A model generated the notes under the pieces. The model saw only the letters and a list, made by a program, of their open reading frames with translations. It made no database searches and was not told where the DNA came from. Positions 19,462 through 29,048 of a stretch of 64,000 bases of DNA are shown piece after piece. The position numbers and the translations under genes are program-made. This DNA comes from Petrocella atlantisensis (lineage in GTDB: Bacteria > Bacillota > Clostridia > Lachnospirales > Vallitaleaceae), in contig NZ_LR130778.1 of NCBI RefSeq assembly GCF_900538275.1, positions 3,220,001 through 3,284,000 on the forward strand, written 5' to 3'. How positions within the stretch are numbered: the stretch's first letter is position 1; every line of letters begins with the position of its first letter.

Positions 19462-20625
19462 ATGTTTAATATTAAGACTTTAAATAAAATCGATCAAGAA
19501 GGTTTAGAGCTGTTTAGCGAGGATTATCAGATTGTTGAAGACGGTGATATAGATGCCATCGTTCTAAGAAGCTTCAAGATGCAGGATTATCCCTTAGATG
19601 AGAAGTTACATGCTGTTGCTAGAGCCGGTGCAGGAACCAACAATGTACCTGTAGACAAATGTGCTGAAAAAGGTATTGTTGTATTTAACACACCGGGTGC
19701 GAATGCAAACGGCGTAAAAGAACTGGTAGTAGCAGGCTTATTAATGTCTTCAAGAAACATAGTGGGTGCCATAGAATGGGCAAAAACATTGGTGGATGAA
19801 GGTGAAGAGATTCCCAAGCTGGTCGAAGCAGGTAAATCTAATTTTGCCGGACCGGAGATAAAAGGAAAAACTTTAGGCATTATAGGACTTGGCGCTATAG
19901 GTGTTTTAACAGCCAATGCAGCAAGTGGTTTAGGTATGAAAGTTATCGGATATGATCCTTTCTTATCTGTGAAGCATGCACTAAAATTATCCAGAAGTGT
20001 TTCAACGGTGAAAACCATTGAAGAAATCTATTCAAAATCAGATTATATATCTGTCCATGTTCCACTTGTAGATGCAACAAAAGGTATGATAAATGATGAT
20101 AGTATTGCATTAATGGAAAACGGCGTTAAGATTCTTAACTTCTCAAGAGCGGAATTAATAGATGATGATGCTATGGCAAAAGCCTTAGAATCTGGTAAAG
20201 TCAGTAATTATGTTACGGATTTCCCTAATGCGAGTAGCATTAAAATGAAAAATGTCATTGCGATTCCCCATCTAGGTGCATCAACACCGGAATCAGAAAC
20301 CAACTGTGCTATTATGGCCGTTAATCAAGTTATGGAATATCTTGAAAATGGAAACATCATTAATTCCGTGAATTATCCGGATTGTGATATGGGCGTTTGT
20401 CCGACTGCAAGCAGGATTGCCGTAAATCATAAGAATATTCCAAATATGGTCAGCCAAATCACAAGCATACTGGCAGATCACAATATCAATATTGCAGACA
20501 TGATCAATAAGAGCCGTGGTGATTGGGCATATACCATGCTTGATATAGAAAATGAATCTACAAAAGAAATCATCACCGCCCTTGAACAAATTGACGGTGT
20601 TGTAAAAGTCAGAATAATTGTTTAA
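19462..20625 (+). CDS. serA: D-3-phosphoglycerate dehydrogenase
   Basis: A 387-residue NAD-dependent dehydrogenase, first step of serine synthesis. The NAD-binding motif LGIIGLGAIGVLTAN is at about residues 138-152. The catalytic histidine lies in IPHLGASTPESE. A C-terminal ACT-type domain (about residues 320-387), with VSQITSILADHNINIADM, is a likely site of serine feedback control. It is the short form lacking the large intervening domain. AGGAGG precedes the ATG. Operon with serC; the next gene is the DUF1015 protein usually found here in Clostridia. Confidence 0.94.
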   Translation: MFNIKTLNKIDQEGLELFSEDYQIVEDGDIDAIVLRSFKMQDYPLDEKLHAVARAGAGTNNVPVDKCAEKGIVVFNTPGANANGVKELVVAGLLMSSRNIVGAIEWAKTLVDEGEEIPKLVEAGKSNFAGPEIKGKTLGIIGLGAIGVLTANAASGLGMKVIGYDPFLSVKHALKLSRSVSTVKTIEEIYSKSDYISVHVPLVDATKGMINDDSIALMENGVKILNFSRAELIDDDAMAKALESGKVSNYVTDFPNASSIKMKNVIAIPHLGASTPESETNCAIMAVNQVMEYLENGNIINSVNYPDCDMGVCPTASRIAVNHKNIPNMVSQITSILADHNINIADMINKSRGDWAYTMLDIENESTKEIITALEQIDGVVKVRIIV

Positions 20626-20638
20626 AGTTCATTAATCG

Positions 20639-20672
20639 CAAAGGGCTAGATTAGAAATGATCTGGTCCTTTG
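20639..20672 (+). promoter_or_regulatory. Intercistronic hairpin serA/DUF1015
   Basis: CAAAGGGCTAGAT (20639-20651) pairs with ATCTGGTCCTTTG (20660-20672) over 13 bp with two G-U pairs. No strong T tail follows, so partial attenuation or mRNA processing is as likely as termination. Confidence 0.5.
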
Positions 20673-20699
20673 TTGGTTGTCAAGTAAAGGAGGCAGAAT

Positions 20700-21944
20700 A
20701 TGTCAGTTATTAAACCATTTATGGCGGTTAGACCTGCCAAAGACCTAGTTAGAGAAGTAGCAGCATTGCCTTATGATGTATATAGTTCTAAAGAAGCCAG
20801 AGTGGTTGTTAAAGAGAACCCCCGTTCTTTTTTAGCGATCGACCGCGCTGAAACCTTCTTTGATGCATCCGTAGACATTCATAGTGAACAGATTTATAAG
20901 AAAGCCCATGATGTTTTATATGCATGGATTGAAGACGGAACTTTCGTTCAAGAAGATAAAAACATGCTATATTTATATGAGCTGGTTATGAACAATCGTA
21001 GTCAGATAGGTATTGTTAGTTGTACTTCTGTTGATGAGTACCTGGATAATAAAATAAAGAAGCATGAAAAAACCAGAGCGGATAAGGAAGCTGACCGGAT
21101 TAATCATGTGGATTATTGTGACGCAAATACTGGACCGATTTTTCTGACCTACAAATCGAATAAAAGGGTTAATGCATTGGTAGAATCATGGAAAACCCAT
21201 AAGAAGCCTCTTTATGATTTTGTTGCAGAAGATGGCATCACCCATAGGGTGTGGTCCGTTGATGACGACACAACCATAACATCCCTTGTAGAAGCATTTG
21301 GTGCTATTGAGACACTTTATATCGCAGATGGGCATCACCGTGCGGCATCAGCGGTTAAAGTCGCTCAAATGAGAAGAAATGACAATCCAGATTATACTGG
21401 CAAGGAAGCCTTTAACTATTTCTTGTCAGTCTCATTTCCGGATGAACAATTATATATTATGGATTATAACAGAGTGGTAAAAGACCTTAATGGCTTAACA
21501 GAGTCTGAGTTCATAGAAGCCATTAAGAAGCAATTTGAAATTATTAGAACGAGTAAAGAACCGATTAGACCAGATGAAAAGGCTATGTTTGCCATGATCT
21601 TGGAAGACACTTGGTACTTACTAAAAGCCAAAGAGAACAGCTATAACCATTTGGATCCGGTTCTAAACTTGGATGTATCCATATTACAATTAAATCTACT
21701 TGCTCCAATTCTAGGCATCGGGGATCCTCGTACCGATCAACGGATTGATTTTGTTGGCGGTATAAGAGGTCTTGAAGAACTGACACGAAGAACCAATGTG
21801 GATATGAAGGTTGGTTTTGCAATGTACCCCACAAGTATAGAAGAGTTAATGGCCATAGCAGATGCCGATCAGTTAATGCCACCAAAATCTACATGGTTTG
21901 AACCTAAGCTTAGAAGTGGGTTGTTTATACATCTTTTGAAATAA
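20700..21944 (+). CDS. DUF1015 family protein
   Basis: A 414-residue protein of the DUF1015 family, recognised from MSVIKPFMAVRPAKDLVREV, the AALPYDVYSSKEA segment and the conserved YIADGHHRAASA motif. The DGHHR motif hints at a hydrolase or kinase-like active site; the biochemical function is not established. Its constant position after serC-serA in many Clostridia suggests a role in serine or one-carbon metabolism, which is inference. AGGAGG ribosome site; terminator right after. Confidence 0.88.
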   Translation: MSVIKPFMAVRPAKDLVREVAALPYDVYSSKEARVVVKENPRSFLAIDRAETFFDASVDIHSEQIYKKAHDVLYAWIEDGTFVQEDKNMLYLYELVMNNRSQIGIVSCTSVDEYLDNKIKKHEKTRADKEADRINHVDYCDANTGPIFLTYKSNKRVNALVESWKTHKKPLYDFVAEDGITHRVWSVDDDTTITSLVEAFGAIETLYIADGHHRAASAVKVAQMRRNDNPDYTGKEAFNYFLSVSFPDEQLYIMDYNRVVKDLNGLTESEFIEAIKKQFEIIRTSKEPIRPDEKAMFAMILEDTWYLLKAKENSYNHLDPVLNLDVSILQLNLLAPILGIGDPRTDQRIDFVGGIRGLEELTRRTNVDMKVGFAMYPTSIEELMAIADADQLMPPKSTWFEPKLRSGLFIHLLK

Positions 21945-21952
21945 CAATCATC

Positions 21953-21997
21953 AAGAAACCTTTTATATCAAGAAATTTGAAAAGGTTTCTTTTTTTT
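21953..21997 (+). terminator. Terminator of the ser operon
   Basis: AAGAAACCTTTT (21953-21964) and AAAAGGTTTCTT (21980-21991) followed by T residues. Confidence 0.9.
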
Positions 21998-22089
21998 ATT
22001 GTATTTTAATAAATGACACCGTGATTTATGGTATAGTTAGTAAGTTAAAAGGTTAACTTTTAGATGTAATAATTTGCAAGTAAATTATA

Positions 22090-22118
22090 TTTACCTTTAG
22101 ACGTAAATATGGTATACT
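22090..22118 (+). promoter_or_regulatory. hflK promoter
   Basis: TTTACC (22090-22095), 17-bp spacer, TATACT (22113-22118). Confidence 0.6.
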
Positions 22119-22201
22119 ATATAAGTGTTATAATTACATGATTCAAGTTTTTCACAAACCAATTTAACCAAAAAAATATGAAATTATAAAAGGAGGATTA
22201 T

Positions 22202-23137
22202 ATGAAATCGAGTAAAATCATACTAGCAGCTATAGCAGTCGTTTTTGTTGCTATCGTACTGGTAAGTAGTGTTTATATGCTGGATAATGCAGAAGCAGCA
22301 GTTGTACAAAGACTGGGTAAGCTTCATCGTGTTGAAACAAATGCGGGTCTTAACTTTAGGGTGCCCCTGATTGATAGTATCCATATCGTCAATACCAACG
22401 AGATCTACTCTCTTCAATACGGTTATCGATCAGAAGGGGAGGCTACGACTACGGAAGCAGCCACTTATAGGAATGTTGAGAATGAGTCTATCGTATTAAC
22501 CAGCGGTTCCTATTTGATTGACCTTGGCGCGGTTATTCAGTACAGAATTACAGATCCTGCAGCCTATACTTTTGAAGTTGATGATGTAGAAGGTACCGTT
22601 AGGTTAGCCTTTGAGAGCGTTCTTAGAAGTAATATTCAGAACCAATTATTAGATGAAGCTTTAATAAACAAAGACAGTATCGCACAGGAAATCATGCCGG
22701 ACTTAGCACGGAAGATCAACAGTTATAATGTTGGTATCACCATTACAGAAGTTCGTTTGACAGATGTGTTATTGCCAAAAGATGTTCAGTTTGCTTATGA
22801 TGATGTTAATATTGCAAGTAATGAAAAAGATGCACTAAGGAGTCAAGCAACCCGATATTCTAATGAGATGCTACCAAAAGCAAGAGCAGATGCCTACGAA
22901 ATGATTCAAGATGCAGAAGCTTACAAAGCTGAAAAAGTGGCTCAAGCACGTGGTGATGTTGAGAACTTCAACCAGGTATATGAACGTTATGCCGTAGCCA
23001 AAGATATCACTAGGACAAGGTTATATATTGAAACTATGGAAAAAGTACTTTCTACAGTAGACCAAAAATATGTTATTGATATAGATAATGATAATGTACT
23101 CAAATTCTTACCTTTAGATATGAGAGGAGGCGAATAA
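22202..23137 (+). CDS. hflK: SPFH/band 7 membrane protein, HflK-like
   Basis: A 311-residue protein with one N-terminal membrane anchor (about residues 7-27) followed by the band-7 start AEAAVVQRLGKLHRV and a long SPFH domain, then a helical Ala/Glu-rich stretch (ARADAYEMIQDAEAYKAEK). HflK and HflC form a membrane complex that encloses FtsH and modulates membrane protein degradation. The assignment of K versus C rests on gene order and on the VQRLGK motif, and could be swapped. One base separates it from the next gene. Confidence 0.8.
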   Translation: MKSSKIILAAIAVVFVAIVLVSSVYMLDNAEAAVVQRLGKLHRVETNAGLNFRVPLIDSIHIVNTNEIYSLQYGYRSEGEATTTEAATYRNVENESIVLTSGSYLIDLGAVIQYRITDPAAYTFEVDDVEGTVRLAFESVLRSNIQNQLLDEALINKDSIAQEIMPDLARKINSYNVGITITEVRLTDVLLPKDVQFAYDDVNIASNEKDALRSQATRYSNEMLPKARADAYEMIQDAEAYKAEKVAQARGDVENFNQVYERYAVAKDITRTRLYIETMEKVLSTVDQKYVIDIDNDNVLKFLPLDMRGGE

Positions 23138-23138
23138 T

Positions 23139-24164
23139 ATGGATCCTAATCAAAATCAAAATGAAACTCAATTTAATCCCAAAGCGGAGTTTGATAAAAA
23201 TGTGGAGCGTGCCAAAAAAGAAGTGAAAAAAAATATGCGATATGGTATTCTCGGTTTCATTGTTATTCTTGCCATCATCTTTTTAAGCAATTGCTTTTAC
23301 ATTGTAAGGGAAGACGAAGTGGCCACCGTCAGACAACTTGGAGAAATTACACGTATTGTCGTTGACGCGACCAATACGGAAGCACAGTTACAAAATGATT
23401 TGGACCCTAGGTTCAAAGATGTTATTGTCGACACTCAAAAGGGTCTAAAGTTTAAGATTCCTTTTATAACAACAGTTGAAAAAGATACAAGTAAACTATT
23501 GACCTATTTTTCCAATACGGCCAATATCAACACCCAAGATAAGATCAAATATGATATCAATATGTATGCACAGTGGCGTATAACCCATCCGGGTATATTC
23601 AATACTTCACTTGGTACGGTGACAAGAGCCAATTCGAAAATTGATGAAATCACTTATGCAGTGGTCATCGACCGAATCAACAGACTTAACAGCTTGGACT
23701 TTCTTGCCAACAAAGATGCTTTATATGACATACTTGAATCGGCAAGACAAGAGTTGAACGTGAATCTAGCCAATCAAGGTATTATGCTCATAGACATTGA
23801 TGTGTATAGAACGATTTTACCTCCATCGAATATAGCATCAACTTACGAGAAGATGGTTCAGGAGAGGGCTGCGATTGCTCAACAGATTCGTTCAGAAGGT
23901 CTTGAGTTCTATCAAAATACAGTAGCAGACACAGATAGAAATGTTGCTGAGATTAATGCAGGTGCCATTCAGGAAACTGAAACCATTAAAGGTCTTGCAG
24001 ATTCAGAGGCTCTGGAAATCTATGCCAGTGGCTTTAGTAAGGACCCGGAGTTTTATGAGTTCTGGAGAACATTGCGTTCCTATGAAAGAGTCATAGATGC
24101 AGATACGGTTATTTATCTAGACCGAAACAACAGTTATCTGGAGTTCTTCTCAGGTGGTCAATAA
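23139..24164 (+). CDS. hflC: SPFH/band 7 membrane protein, HflC-like
   Basis: A 341-residue partner of the preceding protein. A short acidic cytoplasmic N-terminus rich in Asn and Gln is followed by one membrane helix (about residues 32-52), the band-7 motif FYIVREDEVATVRQLGEI and a C-terminal helical region (RSEGLEFYQNTVADTDRNVAE). The AGGAGG site lies inside the end of the upstream gene, so the two are cotranslated. A perfect terminator follows. HflC function as above. Confidence 0.8.
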   Translation: MDPNQNQNETQFNPKAEFDKNVERAKKEVKKNMRYGILGFIVILAIIFLSNCFYIVREDEVATVRQLGEITRIVVDATNTEAQLQNDLDPRFKDVIVDTQKGLKFKIPFITTVEKDTSKLLTYFSNTANINTQDKIKYDINMYAQWRITHPGIFNTSLGTVTRANSKIDEITYAVVIDRINRLNSLDFLANKDALYDILESARQELNVNLANQGIMLIDIDVYRTILPPSNIASTYEKMVQERAAIAQQIRSEGLEFYQNTVADTDRNVAEINAGAIQETETIKGLADSEALEIYASGFSKDPEFYEFWRTLRSYERVIDADTVIYLDRNNSYLEFFSGGQ

Positions 24165-24170
24165 ATCATT

Positions 24171-24195
24171 AAGAGGCTCAATTTGAGCCTCTTTT
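24171..24195 (+). terminator. Terminator after hflC
   Basis: AAGAGGCTCA (24171-24180) and TGAGCCTCTT form a 10-bp stem, then TTA. Confidence 0.9.
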
Positions 24196-24215
24196 ATATT
24201 TATAGCATTTTGGTA

Positions 24216-24244
24216 TTGTCCTTGAACACATAAAGATGTATAAT
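24216..24244 (+). promoter_or_regulatory. argC promoter
   Basis: TTGTCC (24216-24221), 17-bp spacer, TATAAT (24239-24244). Confidence 0.65.
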
Positions 24245-24291
24245 TATAAATTAAAGAGGTATAATATACAGTAATTTTGAAAGGATCGATT

Positions 24292-25245
24292 ATGAAAAAA
24301 ATATTTGTAGATGGTTTAACAGGTACAACCGGTCTTGTTATAAATGAAAGGCTGAGTCATTACGATGAAATAGAGATACTACAGATCGATGAACACAAGA
24401 AAAAGGACTTGGAGGAAAAAAAGAAATTCCTTAATGCTGCGGACATTGTATTTTTATGTTTGCCGGACCAAGCAGCCAAAGAATCCGTTGCGCTCATTGA
24501 TAATCCAAATACAAAAGTTATTGATGCCAGTACGGCTCATAGAACACATAAAGATTGGGCGTATGGTATTCCTGAACTGTCAGAGGACCATAGAAAAAGA
24601 ATCATGACATCTAATAGAGTAGCTAATCCGGGTTGTCATGCATCAGCATTTGCTTTAGCCATGTATCCCTTGGTTAAAGCCGGCATATTAGGAGATGACT
24701 ATCCGGTTACGGTACATACACTTACGGGTTACAGTGGTGGAGGAAAGGAACTCATAGCAAAATACGAAGATTCAAGTGAGTTCAATCCTTATCACCAAGC
24801 GCCAAGACATTACGGTCTTGGTTTGAATCATAAGCATCTTCCTGAGATGAAGCTTCATGCCGGTTTAAGTGAAGAACCTTTATTTAATCCTATTGTGGGC
24901 AATTTTTATAAAGGTTTAGTCGCAACCATACCAATCAAAACATCGCTTATGAAAATCAAGAAAACAGGTAGAGAGATACAACAATTCTTAGCGGACTATT
25001 ATAAGAAATCCTATTTTGTTAGGGTCAATCCTTATGATTCAAATGACAATTTGTTTGACGGTGGTTTTGATGTGACCGGCTCAAATGATACAAATTATTG
25101 CGACCTATTTGTATTTGGAAATGATGAGAAAGGAACCATGGTTATCATGTCGAGACTGGATAACTTAGGTAAGGGCGCTTCAGGCGCAGCCCTACAGAAC
25201 ATGAATATTATGCTGGGTCTTGATGAATGGACGCATTTAATATAG
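24292..25245 (+). CDS. argC: N-acetyl-gamma-glutamyl-phosphate reductase (short type)
   Basis: A 317-residue NADPH enzyme of arginine synthesis. Seen are the N-terminal FVDGLTGTTGLVINERL nucleotide-binding region, the DASTAHRTH segment, the catalytic cysteine in VANPGCHASAFALA and TLTGYSGGGK. The length and N-terminus fit the short (type 2) ArgC subfamily. The frame opens at TTG 24277, but the ATG at 24292 follows GAAAGGA. It is isolated from other arg genes. A terminator shared with the convergent MFS gene follows. Confidence 0.92.
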   Translation: MKKIFVDGLTGTTGLVINERLSHYDEIEILQIDEHKKKDLEEKKKFLNAADIVFLCLPDQAAKESVALIDNPNTKVIDASTAHRTHKDWAYGIPELSEDHRKRIMTSNRVANPGCHASAFALAMYPLVKAGILGDDYPVTVHTLTGYSGGGKELIAKYEDSSEFNPYHQAPRHYGLGLNHKHLPEMKLHAGLSEEPLFNPIVGNFYKGLVATIPIKTSLMKIKKTGREIQQFLADYYKKSYFVRVNPYDSNDNLFDGGFDVTGSNDTNYCDLFVFGNDEKGTMVIMSRLDNLGKGASGAALQNMNIMLGLDEWTHLI

Positions 25246-25257
25246 GTATGATTAAGG

Positions 25258-25292
25258 AAAAAGTCTACTCTGTTAGACTTTTTCTTTTTTTG
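25258..25292. terminator. Bidirectional terminator argC/MFS
   Basis: AAAAAGTCTA (25258-25267) and TAGACTTTTT form the stem, with T runs on the plus strand and A runs giving T runs on the minus strand. It contains the stop codon of the convergent gene. Confidence 0.85.
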
Positions 25293-26440
25293 TAATCATG
25301 AAGAAAGAGCAAACCAATGTAGATAAGTGCTACTAGAGCAATTAGGTTCATGATATCAAAAAAGCGTTCAATACCAAAATCGTCAATAAGAAATCCGCCA
25401 AGTAGACTAGCAACGATTGAAGAGAGTCCAAAGGTCACACCGGCTGCTATGGTTTGAGCACTTGCTAAAAGCCGTGTTGGCGTGATTTTAACCACATAGA
25501 GTTTGAAGGAAGCCAAGAACAGACTAAATCCGACACCTTGTAAAATGGCTGTTAATATAGCTTGAGTCGGTGTGGTAGCAATGGTAAGCAGATATACCCT
25601 AAAAAAGGTAATAACCCCAACGATTAAGAAGATTTTTAGGGGTGCAATCTTTGAAATGATTCTACGGGCATAGATAAAGCCAAAGATTTCTGTGAAAGCG
25701 GCAAAAGCTGCAGATATACCGATATGTGAGGCGTTGCCACCAACATTTTTAAATATATATATGTAGAAATTATTCACGCCCATATGGGTAATAAACAACA
25801 ACATACTGTAAATTAGAATGGCGATATAGGCTTTGTTTTTCAATAAAGATTTCACATAAATTTTTTCTTTGGTATGCGGTTCCTTGATGGTTTCTGTCTT
25901 CGTAAGAAAAGCCATGATCCAAAGAAAACCAGCTGTTATTACATAGGCATATACGATGATATCGTAACCATATTTTATAACAAAACCACCAAAGAATAAG
26001 GTCATGATAGCAAATCCAAAAGAAGCCCCGGCACGCATAAACCCATATAGGCTTGAGTCCAGTCCTTTTGTAGATAAGATCCAACTGTCCAGCAAAGATT
26101 CGAGAGGCAACCATACAAAGCCAATCAGTGACATAACCATAATCATGGGGAATAAGTGTTTAGCAGCAAATCCAAAACCAATGACAAAAAGAATCAACAG
26201 GAAGAGGGCACCTAAAAAGACATATTTAATCTTTGAAGTTTTATCACTGATGAATCCAAGTACATATTGGCCTAAGATTCCGAAAATTGTTGATAATATT
26301 ATGGTGAGTGCAATGAGTTTACTACTGTAACCAAGGTCTTCCAAATGAGCAATATAGAAAAGACCAAAAGTTCCCCAGGAAAACCACAATAGAAATTGTA
26401 TAATGGTAAAATTGATTTGAATTCTATGTGTATGCATCAT
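25265..26440 (-). CDS. MFS transporter
   Basis: A protein of about 391 residues with about 12 membrane segments, of the MFS_1-like/nucleoside-permease-like type judging by the N-terminal NFTIIQFLLWFSWGTFGLFY and the LGYSSKLIALTIILSTIFG loop. The substrate cannot be read from the sequence. The frame extends to 26488, but GAAAGGA lies just before the paired ATGs at 26440/26437, which are the better starts. Monocistronic, convergent with argC. Confidence 0.8.
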   Translation of the reverse strand: MMHTHRIQINFTIIQFLLWFSWGTFGLFYIAHLEDLGYSSKLIALTIILSTIFGILGQYVLGFISDKTSKIKYVFLGALFLLILFVIGFGFAAKHLFPMIMVMSLIGFVWLPLESLLDSWILSTKGLDSSLYGFMRAGASFGFAIMTLFFGGFVIKYGYDIIVYAYVITAGFLWIMAFLTKTETIKEPHTKEKIYVKSLLKNKAYIAILIYSMLLFITHMGVNNFYIYIFKNVGGNASHIGISAAFAAFTEIFGFIYARRIISKIAPLKIFLIVGVITFFRVYLLTIATTPTQAILTAILQGVGFSLFLASFKLYVVKITPTRLLASAQTIAAGVTFGLSSIVASLLGGFLIDDFGIERFFDIMNLIALVALIYIGLLFLHDYKKRKSLTE

Positions 26441-26738
26441 GATCCTTTCTTTTACTTTGAGATATGAGGATATGCTAACTACCTTCAAACAACATTTATC
26501 ATATAACTAGTTACTGTAAGATGCAAGTGTATTTTCGATAAATATAACATCGAAGCATAGAAATCTTCATCAAATATAAAAGCCAGGTTAACCGCATAAA
26601 TTAATAGGGGAAAACTATGGTGTATACCTTGTCAATACTAGGCTATAGTGATAAACTGTTACTAGAGTTGTAAATTTTAAGAAGCATAAAAAAAATGCCG
26701 CTTGATAAAAAGACAAATAAAGGAAAAGGGTGTTCAAT

Positions 26739-28925
26739 ATGGAGAAATATATTAATGAGGTAGAAATGGCAGAAATACTGGGAACCGAACATAGAGACCC
26801 TCATCATTTTTTGGGTATGCATCAGCAAGATGGCATTTATTATGTCAATGCATATAAGCCATCTGCTTTTAGAATGGAAGTTCTTGACCTCACCAATCAA
26901 AAACAAATAAAAATGACAAGTGTAAATGACAGCGGGATTTTTACAGCAGTTGTAGGTGAGCAACCAATATCCTATAAGCTAAAAATTGTAGAAGGCTCTG
27001 GCTATGAGTGGGAAACCTATGATGCATATGCGTTCGAACCGGTTATTCAAGAACTGGATATGTATTTATTTGGTAATGGGACCCACTATGAGATCTACAA
27101 AAAGCTAGGTGCCCATCTTATAACCATCGATGGGGTTAGTGGGGTGCATTTTGCTGTGTGGGCTCCCAATGCGAAAAGAGTTAGCGTTATAGGGGATTTT
27201 TGCGGTTGGGACGGTCGTGTATACCCACTTAGGAATGTAAGTAATTCCGGCATATATGAGATTTTCATTCCTGGTTTGGAAGAAAATGAAAAATACAAAT
27301 TTGAAATAAAAACACAAGCCAATTATATTTTGGAAAAATCAGATCCATATGCCAATTATGCTGAGTTTAGACCGAACACTGCTTCGGTTGTAACGAATTT
27401 GGAAGGTTATGAATGGCAAGACGATGCTTATAAAGAACGCAAGGCATCTATGAATGTCCTTAATCAACCCATATCCATTTATGAAGTACATCTGGGTTCA
27501 TGGAAGAAGGCAGAAGGCGAACCCGGCTATATGAATTACAGGGATATTGCTGAGGATTTGATAGGCTATGTCAAAGAGATGGGTTATACGCATATTGAAT
27601 TAATGCCGATTGCAGAGCATCCATTTGATGGCTCATGGGGCTACCAAGTAACCGGTTATTTTGCACCGACCTCCAGATTCGGAACGCCGAAGGATTTTAT
27701 GTATTTTGTAGATCGATGTCATCAGAATGATATTGGTGTCATATTAGACTGGGTACCTGCACATTTTCCAAAAGATGCCCACGGTTTAGTTAATTTTGAC
27801 GGAACGGCTTTATATGAGCATGAAGATCCTAGAAAAGGTGAGCATCCTCACTGGGGTACGATGATTTTTAATTATGGTCGTAATGAAGTTAATAATTTTC
27901 TGATTGCCAATGCTTTTTATTGGATTAATGAGTTTCATATTGACGGTTTAAGAGTCGATGCTGTGGCTTCCATGCTTTACTTAGATTATGGAAAAGATTA
28001 TGGTGAATGGATACCGAACCCTCATGGTGGAAGAGAAAACTATGATGCTATAGATTTCTTTAAGCATCTAAATTCTATACTCTACAAAGACCATCCGGAT
28101 TTATTAATGATAGCAGAGGAATCCACCTCATGGCCAGGGGTATCTAGGCCAACGAATTATGGCGGTCTTGGTTTTGGTCTGAAATGGAACATGGGTTGGA
28201 TGAATGACTTTCTACGTTACTTATCTTTTGATCCGATTCACAGACAATACCATCATAATGATTTAACCTTTAGTATGGTCTATGCTTTTACCGAAAATTT
28301 TGCATTGGTGCTTTCACATGACGAAGTGGTCCATGGAAAAGGCTCGATGATTAATAAGATGCCCGGCGATTATTGGCAAAAATTCGCCAACCTAAGAGCA
28401 GCTTATGGATTTATGTATGTGCATCCCGGTAAAAAGTTGATGTTCATGGGATGTGAGTTTGCCCAATTTGATGAATGGAGTGAAAACAAGAGTCTGGATT
28501 GGCATTTGTTAGAATTTGAGAAACATCAACAAATGCAACGGTATGTTAAAGACTTAAATCGTCTTTATTTGGATGAAACAGCCTTATGGTTTGATGATTT
28601 TACAAGTGAAGGTTTTGAATGGATTAATTGCATGGATTATGCTACGAGTATTATTTCTTTAGTTAGAAAGAGTAATCAAATAGATGAGACGCTCATAGCG
28701 GTAGTGAACTTTACACCTGTACCAAGAACCCTTCATAAGATAGGCGTACCCTATAAAGGTTACTATGAAGAGATTTTTAACTCCGATGACTTTAAGTATG
28801 GTGGAAGTGGCGTTATTAATACAGGTACGCTAACCAGCTTTGATGAACGCTATGATGAGCGCGATCAGACACTGAGTATCAAAGTGCCGCCACTTGGCAT
28901 GACAGTGCTTAAATACAAAGGATGA
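26739..28925 (+). CDS. glgB: 1,4-alpha-glucan branching enzyme
   Basis: A 728-residue GH13 enzyme that makes alpha-1,6 branches in glycogen. There is an N-terminal N1-type module, then a CBM48/E-set domain (GVSGVHFAVWAPNAKRVSVI and FCGWDGR, about 120-160). The (beta/alpha)8 catalytic domain has the nucleophile Asp in GLRVDAVASMLYLDY, the acid Glu in MIAEEST and the transition-state Asp in LSHDEVVHGKGSM. Start taken at ATG 26739 with AAAGGA upstream; GTG 26730 is an in-frame alternative. No other glycogen genes are adjacent, so it may act with enzymes encoded elsewhere. Confidence 0.95.
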   Translation: MEKYINEVEMAEILGTEHRDPHHFLGMHQQDGIYYVNAYKPSAFRMEVLDLTNQKQIKMTSVNDSGIFTAVVGEQPISYKLKIVEGSGYEWETYDAYAFEPVIQELDMYLFGNGTHYEIYKKLGAHLITIDGVSGVHFAVWAPNAKRVSVIGDFCGWDGRVYPLRNVSNSGIYEIFIPGLEENEKYKFEIKTQANYILEKSDPYANYAEFRPNTASVVTNLEGYEWQDDAYKERKASMNVLNQPISIYEVHLGSWKKAEGEPGYMNYRDIAEDLIGYVKEMGYTHIELMPIAEHPFDGSWGYQVTGYFAPTSRFGTPKDFMYFVDRCHQNDIGVILDWVPAHFPKDAHGLVNFDGTALYEHEDPRKGEHPHWGTMIFNYGRNEVNNFLIANAFYWINEFHIDGLRVDAVASMLYLDYGKDYGEWIPNPHGGRENYDAIDFFKHLNSILYKDHPDLLMIAEESTSWPGVSRPTNYGGLGFGLKWNMGWMNDFLRYLSFDPIHRQYHHNDLTFSMVYAFTENFALVLSHDEVVHGKGSMINKMPGDYWQKFANLRAAYGFMYVHPGKKLMFMGCEFAQFDEWSENKSLDWHLLEFEKHQQMQRYVKDLNRLYLDETALWFDDFTSEGFEWINCMDYATSIISLVRKSNQIDETLIAVVNFTPVPRTLHKIGVPYKGYYEEIFNSDDFKYGGSGVINTGTLTSFDERYDERDQTLSIKVPPLGMTVLKYKG

Positions 28926-28963
28926 TAATATAAAATTATAAACCCTTTCCTAGAGACTAAAAA

Positions 28964-28994
28964 AAAGGTTTACCATTTGATATGGTAAACCTTT
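28964..28994. terminator. Terminator between glgB and the convergent redox gene
   Basis: AAAGGTTTACCAT (28964-28976) and ATGGTAAACCTTT (28982-28994), perfect 13-bp stem, usable from both sides. Confidence 0.85.
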
Positions 28995-29048
28995 AATAAT
29001 AGTGTCATACGCATAACAATAATACGATTGACAAAAAAGAGCTAGGTA